From Hyphomonadaceae bacterium (lineage in GTDB: Bacteria > Pseudomonadota > Alphaproteobacteria > Caulobacterales > Aquidulcibacteraceae), in NCBI GenBank assembly GCA_019636095.1, contig JAHBYF010000005.1, forward strand, positions 1-64,000: a stretch of DNA of 64,000 nucleotides, given 5' to 3'. This document shows positions 45,906 through 54,953 of this stretch, piece by piece. The notes below the pieces were generated by a model. The model saw nothing but the letters and a program-made list of their open reading frames with translations, was not told where the DNA came from and searched no databases. A program made the translations under genes and the position numbers. Positions within the stretch are counted from its first letter, which is position 1; every line of letters begins with the position of its first letter.

Positions 45906-47762
45906 ATGACAGCCAGCGAAAGGTTGGCCGATCCAATTCGTGCGCGGATTCGCGCGTCGCGACGCGAACCGGGGAAAAAGTCACCCAAGCTGAGACGCAT
46001 TCGCGCGCTGGTATTCAAACTTGTCTTAGCGACGATGGTCTTGGGGGTGTTCTTCGCGTTTGGCGTGAGTGCAGGCGTCGTCGCTGAACGCGCAGAACTG
46101 CCGGACCGGCTCGCGCGGCGCTTTGATTTTGAGCAGCGACTGGCTGCCGCCGGACACGCGCTGGGGCTCCGCGCCGGGGACACTCAGCGCGCGACATGGC
46201 GCCAAGTTGACCTAAATCAGCACACTATCGAGTGGGCGGCCATCCGCGTTCATGCGCCAGGCGTGCGCGGTGGGGCATTGGCGGTTCTTGGCGGCAACCT
46301 TGTGTTCTCGTCTCCGCTGGGGCGCTTCGGCTATTTGGGCGCCGACAACGTTTTGCGCCCGTTGCCATTGCAGGCGCCAACCAACGTCGCGGCCATTCGC
46401 GGCACGCCTTTGAGTGAAGATCCTCTGTTCATGGCGGCGGAGTTTCGGGTTCACGACCTGCTCGCGCGTGCGCGTGGAGAGAACAGTTGGGAGCTCTACG
46501 CGAGCCTGAGCCGCTTTGAGCGAGCGGGCTGTTATCAGTTCAAGATCGTGCGCGCCCGGCTGGAGCAAGCCAATGACGGGCTGCATGTTACGTCCGGCTG
46601 GGAGGATGTGTTCACCGCGCGGCCAGGATGTATTCCCGACAAGGATCATGGCTGGCGTTTTCAGGGGACGGAAGCGGGCGGCCGTATGGTGCTGACCGAC
46701 GACAATACAATGCTTGTCAGTGTCGGCGACCATCAATTCGACGGTTACAATTCATCGCAGCGCGCCGCGATGGATCCCAATTGGGACCTCGGGAAGATTA
46801 TCCAAATTGATCTGCGCTCGTTGGAAACGCGAATTTACACAAGTGGGATGCGCAATCCGCAAGGGCTCGTTGTGATGCGCGACGGCCGGATTTTCTCGAC
46901 TGAGCACGGCCCGCAGGGTGGCGACGAGATCAACTTCATCCGCCGTGGCGCCAATTATGGATGGCCGCTGGTGAGCTACGGTGTGAACTACGGATTCCCG
47001 AGAAGTGTCTGGCCCACCGATCCACATCCTGGCGGACACTCCGGCTACACGCGTCCCGCATTCGCGTTTGTGCCCGCGATCGGGATCAACAATCTCGTTC
47101 AGCCGGACCCTCGCGAGTTTCCGAATTGGAGTGACAACGACCTGTTCCTGATCTCGCTGCGCGCAGGGACGTTATTTCACGTGGCGACTTATGAAGATCA
47201 TATCGCTTACGTCGAACCGATAGAGTTGAACCGGCGTTTTCTGGGGCGTGAACGGCTTCGCGATATCGTCACGCTCGCCGATGGGCGCAACGCAATCCTC
47301 ACAGATTCAGGCCGTATCATTTTCGTGCGCAATGCCGACCTGCACACCGATGCGCCAAGATCGTTCGTTGTGCGTGGTTATTCGAGCCTCACTCGACCGA
47401 TGCCGGAAGAAATGTTCGCCGATGGCGGCTCGCGGATCGAGCAGGGGCGGCAATATTTCCAGATCTCTTGTGCGTCGTGTCACAGTCTAACAGGTGAGAT
47501 CGGCAATGGGCCGCCGCTGAACGGGATATTGGGAAGACATATCGCAGGCGTTGACGGCTTCAGCTATTCGCAAGCGCTTGCGCACACCCATGGCGTATGG
47601 ACGGAAAACGCTCTGCGATCCTTTATGATCGATCCGAGCGATTACATTCCCGGGTCCGCCATGCCTTCGCCGGGAATTTCGTGGGCCATGGCGCCGGAAA
47701 TCGTCGACTACCTTCGCACCACGACGCCCAGCGGCGCGGCTGAGGATCGCACGCAGCACTGA
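45906..47762 (+). CDS. Membrane-anchored GSDH-type sugar dehydrogenase fused to cytochrome c
   Basis: The 618-residue protein has an N-terminal TM (about 32-52), a beta-propeller of the PQQ-dependent sugar/aldose dehydrogenase type (for example SGMRNPQGLVV, STEHGPQGGDEIN, NYGWPLVSYG) and a C-terminal cytochrome c: CASCH (522-526) and the axial Met586 in GSAMPSPG. It would oxidise a sugar in the periplasm and pass electrons to its own haem. The start is uncertain; an ATG at 45852 is also in frame. Confidence 0.82.
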   Translation: MTASERLADPIRARIRASRREPGKKSPKLRRIRALVFKLVLATMVLGVFFAFGVSAGVVAERAELPDRLARRFDFEQRLAAAGHALGLRAGDTQRATWRQVDLNQHTIEWAAIRVHAPGVRGGALAVLGGNLVFSSPLGRFGYLGADNVLRPLPLQAPTNVAAIRGTPLSEDPLFMAAEFRVHDLLARARGENSWELYASLSRFERAGCYQFKIVRARLEQANDGLHVTSGWEDVFTARPGCIPDKDHGWRFQGTEAGGRMVLTDDNTMLVSVGDHQFDGYNSSQRAAMDPNWDLGKIIQIDLRSLETRIYTSGMRNPQGLVVMRDGRIFSTEHGPQGGDEINFIRRGANYGWPLVSYGVNYGFPRSVWPTDPHPGGHSGYTRPAFAFVPAIGINNLVQPDPREFPNWSDNDLFLISLRAGTLFHVATYEDHIAYVEPIELNRRFLGRERLRDIVTLADGRNAILTDSGRIIFVRNADLHTDAPRSFVVRGYSSLTRPMPEEMFADGGSRIEQGRQYFQISCASCHSLTGEIGNGPPLNGILGRHIAGVDGFSYSQALAHTHGVWTENALRSFMIDPSDYIPGSAMPSPGISWAMAPEIVDYLRTTTPSGAAEDRTQH

Positions 47763-47790
47763 GAGCAGCGAGGCGCCGGGCGATCGGAGA

Positions 47791-48312
47791 TCAGAGATCG
47801 CTGATGCTGGTGTCGGCGCGAGTGGGCCAGGCGCTGGGACGGAGGCCGCAGGTTGCGGGATCGAAGCTTTCGCGGGTGACGATGACGGTGTTGGTCGGCG
47901 TTTCTTCGATGCGGACTTCGCGGACCACGAAAGGAAGTTTGTCGTCGGCAATGAAGGCGCTGAGCTTGAGGAAGAAACAGGCGGCGAGAGCTTCGGTGGT
48001 TGGATCGCCTTGGAAGGTCATGATCTGCTTCAGCAGCGCCGGCTCGTGCTCGCGGAAGTAGCCGATCAGAGGATCGTTCTCGCCGAGGTGCAATGCGTGA
48101 TCGACGTGATTGTCGATCCAGGCGTGCCAACGCTTCTTCACCGCTTCGAATGGAGCGGTAGAGTTCGTGTCGGAGAATTTGAAGCTCGTCAGCGGATCGA
48201 GACGTACGGTGACGAATTCATTGTGCCCGTGCGGGATTGCGCATTTCGGGCTTTTCGTCGCCAACAGGCGATGCGCCATCGCGTAGCGACGGGTGAATTC
48301 CAGCGAAGCCAT
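47791..48312 (-). CDS. 6-carboxytetrahydropterin synthase-like (QueD/PTPS family) protein
   Basis: The 173-residue protein starts MASLEFTRRYAMAHRL at 48312. Zinc ligands fit His in MAHRL and PHGHN, and the HALHL segment is typical for the fold. At 173 residues it is longer than QueD (about 120). It may make a queuosine or other pterin precursor. No other queuosine genes are nearby, so the exact reaction is open. Confidence 0.72.
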   Translation of the reverse strand: MASLEFTRRYAMAHRLLATKSPKCAIPHGHNEFVTVRLDPLTSFKFSDTNSTAPFEAVKKRWHAWIDNHVDHALHLGENDPLIGYFREHEPALLKQIMTFQGDPTTEALAACFFLKLSAFIADDKLPFVVREVRIEETPTNTVIVTRESFDPATCGLRPSAWPTRADTSISDL

Positions 48313-48389
48313 AAGACTGTCCTCGGGCAATCCCGCAGAACAGACGAGCGCCCGCGCGAAGCTCTAAGCGCGGACGCTCCCGTTTTCAA

Positions 48390-48623
48390 TCAGTGATGGC
48401 CGTCCTTATCGTCCCAGACGGGTTCGCCGAGATTCACTTGCTCCGGCGAGGTGAGGCCGCCGACGGCTGCGCCGACGACAGCGCCTGGAAGTGCGCCGAC
48501 GCCGCCGAAAACCGCGCCGGTTCCCGCGCCGATCGCTGCGCCAGAGGCTAGGCGATCGCCCATTTGCGTGCCGCAACCGGCAAGCGTGACAGCGGCTGCA
48601 GCCGCCAGGACTACGTACTTCAT
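48390..48623 (-). CDS. Small glycine-zipper lipoprotein
   Basis: The 77-residue protein starts MKYVVLAAAAAVTLAGCG at 48623 with a clear lipobox (LAGC). The mature part has a glycine zipper, ASGAAIGAGTGAVFGGVGALPG then AVVGAAVGG, which forms a membrane-interacting hairpin in outer-membrane lipoproteins. Function unknown; such proteins often support envelope integrity. Confidence 0.8.
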   Translation of the reverse strand: MKYVVLAAAAAVTLAGCGTQMGDRLASGAAIGAGTGAVFGGVGALPGAVVGAAVGGLTSPEQVNLGEPVWDDKDGHH

Positions 48624-48700
48624 GCGTATGCTCCCAAGCACAATGTCGCTTGCGCTAGGAGGAAGTTGCGGCGCGAGTGAGGCGAATCCCTTAAAGCGCG

Positions 48701-49633
48701 TTAGGAGAACCAACGCCGCCAGCGGGCGATGCCAAAGAGAATGGCGGGCGCGGCGAGCATCAGTGCAAAGCCGACCCATGGCCCCCACGAAGCGTCGAAC
48801 CAGGTCATGGCTTTGAAGTTCATGCCGAAGATCGAAGCGATGAGGGTTGGCGGCACGAAGGCGATGGTGGCGAGCGAGAGCGCTTTCAGCACGTTGGTTT
48901 GACCGGCATTGATGAGGCCAAGCAGTGCGTCCTGCAGATAAGAGAGGCGCGGCTGCAGCGTTTCGGCGATGCGCTCAAGTTCGCCGACGTCGCGCGCGAG
49001 CGGGGTGATGCGGGCAGCCTCGAGGCCGTATTTGCCCTTGGCGGCGCGCGCGTAAACCAAGAGGCGCTGCAGGCTTGAGAGCGAGTCGTGCGCCACCGCT
49101 GCGAGCGCGCCGATGCGGCCCAGTTCGCGCAGTGCGTCGGGAAGATCGGGCGCGCCTTCCTCGGCGAAGACTTGCAGCGAGAGCGCGTTGGCGTCGCGCG
49201 TGGCTTCGGCGAGAAGGTCCGCGAGACGTTCGGCGGCGCCTTCGAGCAGCGCTATCAAGACGTCAGCGCCGGTTTGTGCTGAACCGATGCGCGCGGAGGC
49301 GCGGCCTTGGCCGATGTCGAAAGCGCGCGGGCGCACTTGGCGGACGGTGACAAGCTTTCCTTTGGCCAGAATGAAGGTGACGGCGCCGGAGACGAGCGGG
49401 CCTTGGTCGCGGCGGCTAAGGAGTGTCGCAGTGAGGTGGAGGGCTTCGCCTTCTTCATAAAAGCGGGCTGATTCTTCGAAGGCGGAGCGCTCAACCGGGG
49501 GCGGCACATCAATGCTGAGGGAGGCTTCGACCTCTCGCTCTTCGCCTTCGTCCGGCGATTCCAGGTCGTACCAAAGCGCGGCGGCGCTTTCGCACGCCAC
49601 TTCCGCGCCGCCCTTTGCGATCACTCGAAGCAT
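48701..49633 (-). CDS. CorA-like magnesium/cobalt transporter
   Basis: The 310-residue protein has a long helical cytosolic part and two C-terminal membrane segments. The first ends in the signature GMN (IFGMNFKAMTW). It ends with a basic RWRRWFS tail as in CorA. CorA forms a pentameric divalent-metal channel. The substrate is not certain; ZntB-type zinc export is an alternative. Confidence 0.87.
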   Translation of the reverse strand: MLRVIAKGGAEVACESAAALWYDLESPDEGEEREVEASLSIDVPPPVERSAFEESARFYEEGEALHLTATLLSRRDQGPLVSGAVTFILAKGKLVTVRQVRPRAFDIGQGRASARIGSAQTGADVLIALLEGAAERLADLLAEATRDANALSLQVFAEEGAPDLPDALRELGRIGALAAVAHDSLSSLQRLLVYARAAKGKYGLEAARITPLARDVGELERIAETLQPRLSYLQDALLGLINAGQTNVLKALSLATIAFVPPTLIASIFGMNFKAMTWFDASWGPWVGFALMLAAPAILFGIARWRRWFS

Positions 49634-49662
49634 GGCGCTGGCTTAGCGCGGTTCGTTTGTCT

Positions 49663-49766
49663 CGTCATTCCGGACGGGCATAGTGCGATCCGGAATCCAG
49701 GGGCCGCGAGCACGTCGTTTGCCTCTGGATTCCGGGTTCAATGCTGCGCATTGCCCCGGAATGACG
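49663..49766. repeat. REP-like palindromic element
   Basis: Outer arms CGTCATTCCGG (49663-49673) and CCGGAATGACG (49756-49766) are perfect complements. Nested arms GATCCGGAATCCAG and CTGGATTCCGGGTT form an inner stem. It shares its design and arm sequence with the elements at 28642 and 29130. It lies between the CorA start and the amidohydrolase stop. Confidence 0.85.
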
Positions 49767-49784
49767 AACGTGGAGGCGAAACGA

Positions 49785-51101
49785 TCACTCGTTCTTGGCT
49801 ACCGTGCCGCGCGCCATCACGAAGGGGACGTTCATCAGCGTCGTGACGTCCTGCGTGGGGTCGCCATCGACGGCGATGATGTCTGCGGCCATGCCTGGGG
49901 CGATGCGGCCGGTGACGTCGCTGATCTGAAGGTGATCGGCGGCGTTCACGGTGGCCATTTGCAGCGTCTGCAGCGGCGTATAGCCAGCTTCGACGAGCAG
50001 TTGGAACTCGCGCGCGTTCTGGCCGTGCGGCGAGACGCCGGTGTCGGTGCCGAAGGCCATGCGCACGCCAGCAGCGTGCGCCATGCGCACCATGCGCACG
50101 AGGTCGGGGCCGACGCGTCGGGCCTTTTCGGTTTGCGCCGGCGTGAGCACGCCGCCGCGCTCAGCGAGTTGGCCGACCCACCAGCCGGCCATCATGGTCG
50201 GGATAAGGTAGCGATTGCCCTGGCGCAGCAAGCGTACGGATTCGCGATCGAGGTAGGTGCCGTGTTCGATCGAGTCGACGCCGGCGCGGAGGGCGGCGTT
50301 GATGCCGTCAGTGCCGTGCGCGTGCGCGGTGACGCGGCGGCCCATCATGTGGGCGGCTTGTACGATGGCGGCGAGTTCTGGATCGGTGAGCTGTTGTGAC
50401 ACGCCGGCTGCCGTGTTGGAGAGCACGCCGCCGGTAGCGGTGATCTTGATGATGTCGGCGCCGGCTTGAATTTGACGGCGCGTCGCGCGGGCGCAGGCGT
50501 CGGCGCCGGAGCAAGCGGAGATGCTGCGCAGAACGTTCAAGATGTCGGGCGCGAAGCCGTTGGCGTCGGCGTGGCCGCCGTCTGGCGTGATGGCTGACCC
50601 TGCCGCGATGATGCGCGGCCCAAGCGCACGGTTTTCGCGGATGGCGCGGCGCAGCGCGAAGATGGCGTCGTTGTTGGCGCCGAGATCGGCGACGGTGGTG
50701 AAGCCGGCCATCACCGTTTTGCGCGCGTTCTCGGCGCCTCGCATGGTTTGGTCGGCGACGGTGAGCTGCACTTCTTCGAGGAGCTGATTGGGCCCGAGTT
50801 CACTGGTGAGGTGGACGTGACTGTCTATGAGGCCGGCCATGACGAAGCGATTGCGCGCATCGATGATGGTGGCGCCGTCTTGAGTGGCGTAGCCGGGTTG
50901 GATGGCGATGATGTTGCCGTCAGCGCCGACGAGGATGGATTGCTCGGTGAGTACGCGTCCGTTCGAAGCGTCGGCGAGGAGGCGCCCGGCGTGGATAATG
51001 CTGGCGGCGCGGACTTGTGTTTGATCCTGTGCGAAACTTGAACCGGACAGCATCGCGAGCGCGGCGAGCGCTCCAGCGACAGTCATTGCGCGTTGCAGCA
51101 T
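49785..51101 (-). CDS. Exported amidohydrolase (prolidase-like)
   Basis: The 438-residue protein starts MLQRAMTVAGALAAL at 51101 with a signal peptide ending near SSFAQ. The metal-dependent hydrolase signatures are DSHVHL, the lysine in DIIKITATGG, VTAHAHG, SIEHGTYL and FGTDTGVSPHG. Members hydrolyse dipeptides or amides in the periplasm. An ATG/GTG farther upstream is not supported. Confidence 0.88.
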   Translation of the reverse strand: MLQRAMTVAGALAALAMLSGSSFAQDQTQVRAASIIHAGRLLADASNGRVLTEQSILVGADGNIIAIQPGYATQDGATIIDARNRFVMAGLIDSHVHLTSELGPNQLLEEVQLTVADQTMRGAENARKTVMAGFTTVADLGANNDAIFALRRAIRENRALGPRIIAAGSAITPDGGHADANGFAPDILNVLRSISACSGADACARATRRQIQAGADIIKITATGGVLSNTAAGVSQQLTDPELAAIVQAAHMMGRRVTAHAHGTDGINAALRAGVDSIEHGTYLDRESVRLLRQGNRYLIPTMMAGWWVGQLAERGGVLTPAQTEKARRVGPDLVRMVRMAHAAGVRMAFGTDTGVSPHGQNAREFQLLVEAGYTPLQTLQMATVNAADHLQISDVTGRIAPGMAADIIAVDGDPTQDVTTLMNVPFVMARGTVAKNE

Positions 51102-51177
51102 GAGAATCCCCCGTTTGAGGCAGTTTTGATCCGCTTCGAGCACGGCGGCGTCAACTGCTTACGCCCGGTTTTTGCCG

Positions 51178-51612
51178 CTAACCCAGCGTGATCGCGACGA
51201 AGAGGATGAAGCCAGCGATCACAGCGACGGCGATGCCTACCGCAATCATCGGCCAGCGGTCGGCGCCTTGCATGACAGGTTTTTCTGCTGGCGGCTGGGC
51301 GCCCGTCGCCAACATGGATTGGTACATTGCTTCTTGCGAGGCGAAGACGCGGTTGGCGAGGCCAAAGCCGATGGCGGCGAAGGCGCCGACCGAGAGCACC
51401 AGCAATTTGCCGCCGCGCTCGATGAACGGGATGATGGCGGAGAGACCGGTGTAGCTGCCGCGATCGCCCCCAACATCGCCGATCAGCATGAGCGTGAACA
51501 GCAAGCCGCCGAGTGCGCCAATAGCGGCGCCCCGGAGCGAGATCGCCATTTGTCCGGGCGCGCGGCTGCGCGACCATTGGTAGAGAAAGAGATCGCGCTG
51601 GCGTTCGTTCAC
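51178..51612 (-). CDS. Membrane protein of unknown function, GTG start
   Basis: The 144-residue protein starts at GTG 51612, overlapping the stop of the upstream phosphotransferase gene (GTGA). It has three hydrophobic segments (about 25-45, 70-87, 121-143) and a conserved-looking RGAAIGALGGLLFTLMLIGDVGG. It is the second gene of the transcript with the phosphotransferase. A longer frame exists upstream, but it is a shadow of the phosphotransferase. Confidence 0.65.
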   Translation of the reverse strand: MNERQRDLFLYQWSRSRAPGQMAISLRGAAIGALGGLLFTLMLIGDVGGDRGSYTGLSAIIPFIERGGKLLVLSVGAFAAIGFGLANRVFASQEAMYQSMLATGAQPPAEKPVMQGADRWPMIAVGIAVAVIAGFILFVAITLG

Positions 51613-52688
51613 TCGAGGCCGGCCTTCTGGGCGTAGTGATAGGACGCGGCCGCGAGCGGGCGGATGCGCTGGATCATCTGCGCGGCGTGGGCGCTGGCGG
51701 CGGTGCCATCGCGAACGCGCCCGGCGATGCCCTGCAGGATGCAGGCAAGACGGAAGGCGTTGTAGGAGAAGTACCAGTCGAGTTCGGGGATGCCATCGCG
51801 GCCGGTTTGCGCGCAATAGAGCTTTACGGTTTCTTCGAGCGTCGGAATGCCAAGCGCCGCCACATCGACGCCGCCTAGCCCTGCGCGGCCGTCGCTCGGC
51901 ATCACCCAATTCATCAAGTAGTAGGTGAAATCGCCGAGCGGATCGCCGAGCGTCGAAAGCTCCCAATCGAGCACGGCGATGACGCGCGGTTCGCTTTCGT
52001 GCAGCACCATGTTGTCGAGCCGGTAGTCGCCATGAACGATCGAAGTGCGCTCGCCGGCGGGAATGGTTTGCGGCAGCCACTCGATGAGACGGTTCATCTC
52101 GTCGATGGTTTCGGTTTCGCTCAATTTGTATTGCTTCGACCAGCGATCGATCTGGCGGCCAAAATAATTTCCCGGCTTGCCGTAATCGCCGAGACCGATT
52201 TTTTCGTAGTCGGTGTTGTGAAGTTTGGCGAGCGTCGCGATTTTGTGCTCGTAGGTTTTGCGGCGATCGGCTTTGTCCATCTCCGGCAGCGCGCCGTTCC
52301 ACAGTACACGGCCTTCGACCATTTCCATAACGTAGAACATCGCGCCAAGGACGGCGTCATCGGTGCAAAGCGCGTATTGGCGCGCGACCGGGAAGCCGGT
52401 TGGGTGGAGCGCCGACATGACCCGGAATTCGCGGTCGACGGCGTGCGCCGAGGGCAGCAGTTTGCCGCCGGGCTTTTTGCGCAGGACGTACTTTCGTGAC
52501 GGCGTGACCAGTTGGTAGGTCGGGTTTGATTGGCCGCCTTTGAACTGATTTATCGTTAGTGGGCCGGCATAGCCTTCGACATTGGCGCGCATCCATGTAT
52601 CGAGCGCGGTTTCATCGAGCTTGTGGCGCTCTTCGACGGGCTTCACGCCTTTGAAATTTTCGTGCGGGTCTTCGGCTGGTTCAGTCAT
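51609..52688 (-). CDS. APH-like phosphotransferase of the ACAD10/11 type
   Basis: The 359-residue protein starts MTEPAEDPHENFKG at 52688. Kinase-like motifs are the ATP-site lysine region RKYVLRKKPGG, the catalytic loop IVHGDYRLDNMVLH (Asp in HGDYRLDN) and VLDWELSTLGDPLGD, whose Asp binds magnesium. In animals this domain precedes the acyl-CoA dehydrogenase domain of ACAD10/11, which phosphorylates 4-hydroxyacyl-CoAs for breakdown. The link to the dehydrogenase at 38631 is inference. Confidence 0.85.
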   Translation of the reverse strand: MTEPAEDPHENFKGVKPVEERHKLDETALDTWMRANVEGYAGPLTINQFKGGQSNPTYQLVTPSRKYVLRKKPGGKLLPSAHAVDREFRVMSALHPTGFPVARQYALCTDDAVLGAMFYVMEMVEGRVLWNGALPEMDKADRRKTYEHKIATLAKLHNTDYEKIGLGDYGKPGNYFGRQIDRWSKQYKLSETETIDEMNRLIEWLPQTIPAGERTSIVHGDYRLDNMVLHESEPRVIAVLDWELSTLGDPLGDFTYYLMNWVMPSDGRAGLGGVDVAALGIPTLEETVKLYCAQTGRDGIPELDWYFSYNAFRLACILQGIAGRVRDGTAASAHAAQMIQRIRPLAAASYHYAQKAGLE

Positions 52689-52734
52689 TTCATAGGGATA
52701 CACGCTGGTGTCGCGCTGCGAAAGCGTTCTCCTT

Positions 52735-52901
52735 CCGTCATCCTGGCCGTGCGGAACGCGGCCGCCGCCGGCCGTTTCCGCCGCCTCTAGAATGCAATAA
52801 GAGCCGTCATCCTGGGCACGCGGAGCGTGACCGGGATCCAGGAGGGAAGAGGCGCTGGTTGCCCTGGATCCCGGCCGCGCTTTGCGCGTCCAGGATGACG
52901 G
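52735..52901. repeat. REP-like palindromic element with an adjacent half copy
   Basis: A full element has arms CCGTCATCCTGG (52804-52815) and CCAGGATGACGG (52890-52901) with nested GGGATCCAGG and CCTGGATCCC stems. A second CCGTCATCCTGG stands at 52735 with its own imperfect hairpin (52751-52782), reading as a half copy. The element ends 4 bases before the stop of the GIY-YIG gene. Confidence 0.8.
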
Positions 52902-52904
52902 AAT

Positions 52905-53228
52905 CTAATCGTTTGGCTTGAGATGCTGCGGTAAGAGGAAGTCTTCGTACAAATCGCGCCAAGTAGGATTTTCGCCTTCTATCAGCGCTAGCTTCTTCTT
53001 TCGTCCGAAGCGTTTGAGTTCTTTCTCTCTGGCGATCGCTGTCGGCATGTCGCCGTGTTGCTCCCACCAGACGAGATGCTTGCATCCGTATCGTTTTGTG
53101 AATCCGTCGATGCGCCCTTCGCGATGTGCGTGGCCGCGCTGCAGGAGATTGCTTGTCACACCGACATAGATCGTGCCGTTGCGCCGGCTCGCCATGATGT
53201 AGACCGCGATGAACTCATAGCGGCCCAC
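52905..53228 (-). CDS. Small GIY-YIG endonuclease-like protein
   Basis: The 107-residue protein has the GIY-YIG core AVYIMASRRNGTIYVGVT, the Arg in LLQRGHAHREG, and the later Glu in AIAREKELKRFGR, as in UvrC-type and YhbQ-like nucleases. The GTG at 53228 is chosen because an ATG at 53195 would cut the VYI half of the motif. These single-domain proteins cut DNA structures; the role is unknown. It ends next to REP-like repeats. Confidence 0.85.
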   Translation of the reverse strand: MGRYEFIAVYIMASRRNGTIYVGVTSNLLQRGHAHREGRIDGFTKRYGCKHLVWWEQHGDMPTAIAREKELKRFGRKKKLALIEGENPTWRDLYEDFLLPQHLKPND

Positions 53229-53235
53229 TGGTGCG

Positions 53236-54510
53236 CTAACCCAACGCCCGCCAGGCGATGTCTCTGCGGCAGAAGCCGCCGGGCCAGTCGATGCGGTTGA
53301 CGCCTTCGTAGGCGGCGTCGACGGCGTCGCGCAATGTCGCGCCAGTGGCGGTGACGTTGAGGACGCGGCCGCCGTCAGCGCGGAGGAGGCCGTCGCTGTC
53401 GATGCGGGTGCCGGCGTGGAAGACGACGACATCAGGCGCTTCGTTGGCTTGGCTTACGCCGCGGATGACCGAGCCTTTCAGCGGCTCATCCGGATAGCCT
53501 TGCGCGGCGTAGACAACTGTCACGGCAGGGCGGTCGTCCCAGACAATTTTAGGCGCGCCGGCGAGTTGGCCTTGCGCGGCGAGCAATAGAACCGGCGCCA
53601 GATCGGATTTGAGACGGCGCATAAGCGTCTGGCATTCGGGGTCGCCGAAGCGGACATTGAACTCGATGAGCTTGGGGCCTGCGGGTGTGATCATCAGACC
53701 GGCAAAGAGCACGCCGATGAAGGGGCGGCCTTCGGCTTTCATGCCGCGCAAAGTCGGCAGGATGATCTGGTCCATGGTTTGATCGCGGACCGCATCGGTG
53801 AAGATTGGCGCGGGCGAGTAGGCGCCCATGCCGCCGGTGTTGGGGCCTTTGTCCTGATCATAGGCGCGCTTGTGATCCTGGGCGGCGCCGAACGCGACGG
53901 CGGTTTCGCCATCGCAGATGGCAAAGAAGCTCGCTTCCTCGCCGGGCAGGAAATCCTCGATGACGATGCGCTGGCCGGCAGTGCCGAATTTGCGCAGGAA
54001 GAGAATCTCGTCGATCGCGGCGTCGGCCTCGCGGCGGGTTTCGGCGATGATGACGCCTTTGCCGGCGGCGAGACCGTCGGCCTTGATCACAAACGGGGGT
54101 TCGCGGTCGCCGAGATAGGCTTTGGCGTGGATGGCGTCGTCGAAGACTTTGTATTGCGCTGTTGGCACGCCGTGGCGTTCGCAGAAATCCTTCATGAAGG
54201 CTTTGGAGGCTTCGAGTTCGGCGGCGGCTTTGGTGGGGCCGAAGCATGGAATGCCGACTTGCCGAAGCGCGTCCGCGAGGCCGGCGGCGGCAGCGGCTTC
54301 CGGGCCGATGACCACAAGCTCGATCTGCTCGCGCAATGCAAACGCCGCCAGTTCGCGCGCGTCGTCAGCCTTGATGGCGACGCAGCGGCCAAGCTCGGCG
54401 AGACCCGGGTTGCCGGGCGCGGCGATGATCTCGGTGACGAGCGGGCTTTGTTTGAGTTTCCAGCCTAAGGCGTGCTCGCGCCCGCCTGAGCCGACGATCA
54501 GAATCTTCAT
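53236..54510 (-). CDS. purD: Phosphoribosylamine-glycine ligase
   Basis: The 424-residue protein starts [15 protein letters not shown] at 54510, the standard PurD N-terminus. The ATP-grasp region has [19 protein letters not shown] and [14 protein letters not shown], and RFGDPECQ follows. It carries out the second step of purine synthesis, joining glycine to phosphoribosylamine with ATP. Its neighbour xseA lies 3 kb to the right. Confidence 0.96.
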   Translation of the reverse strand: MKILIVGSGGREHALGWKLKQSPLVTEIIAAPGNPGLAELGRCVAIKADDARELAAFALREQIELVVIGPEAAAAAGLADALRQVGIPCFGPTKAAAELEASKAFMKDFCERHGVPTAQYKVFDDAIHAKAYLGDREPPFVIKADGLAAGKGVIIAETRREADAAIDEILFLRKFGTAGQRIVIEDFLPGEEASFFAICDGETAVAFGAAQDHKRAYDQDKGPNTGGMGAYSPAPIFTDAVRDQTMDQIILPTLRGMKAEGRPFIGVLFAGLMITPAGPKLIEFNVRFGDPECQTLMRRLKSDLAPVLLLAAQGQLAGAPKIVWDDRPAVTVVYAAQGYPDEPLKGSVIRGVSQANEAPDVVVFHAGTRIDSDGLLRADGGRVLNVTATGATLRDAVDAAYEGVNRIDWPGGFCRRDIAWRALG

Positions 54511-54542
54511 GGCCGTTGCATTGCGACTAGCCGCGCTTAGGG

Positions 54543-54953
54543 TCAAGACACTGGGCGGGCGGTGTAGGTTTCAAAGTCACTCAACAGGCCCTGCCAGGCT
54601 TCCTCCATTGCGTCTGTCCACGCCGATCCGCACGCAGAGCGCACCTCATCGCGCACCACACCGAAGAACGCCGCGAACGCCCCAGAATCCACGCCGTAGC
54701 CATCGTGCGTCACAATCTCGGCCCCGATGAAGCGATGGGCGTACCGCCGCTCGCCGATGAAATCGAAAATCGTTTCGAACACATGTGCCAGCATCGCCCC
54801 GCGCACTTGCCCGTCGCGATCCATCACGAACAGAGCTTCTGTCTCGGGAAATTCGGCGAATAGCCTTGTATAGATCGCAGTGGTGAGATCGCCGCCGCGT
54901 GCGCCTGCAATTTCGAGACTGCCCTCGATCGCCGCGGCGCCAGCGAAACTCAT
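54543..54953 (-). CDS. Globin-like protein
   Basis: The 136-residue protein starts at the ATG at 54953, which overlaps the stop of the FMN reductase gene (ATGA). Pattern IYTRLFAEFPETEALFVMDRDG, MLAHVFETIFDFIG and IVTHDGYGVDSGAFAAFFG matches the globin fold; the His in VTHDGYGV is the candidate proximal haem ligand. Coupling to a flavin reductase gene fits redox chemistry such as nitric oxide handling, which is inference. Confidence 0.6.
   Translation of the reverse strand: MSFAGAAAIEGSLEIAGARGGDLTTAIYTRLFAEFPETEALFVMDRDGQVRGAMLAHVFETIFDFIGERRYAHRFIGAEIVTHDGYGVDSGAFAAFFGVVRDEVRSACGSAWTDAMEEAWQGLLSDFETYTARPVS

Noticed and set aside
51083-51577. 164-residue minus-strand frame between the amidohydrolase and the membrane protein
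   Set aside because: It overlaps both supported genes in another frame and lacks hydrophobic or domain patterns.
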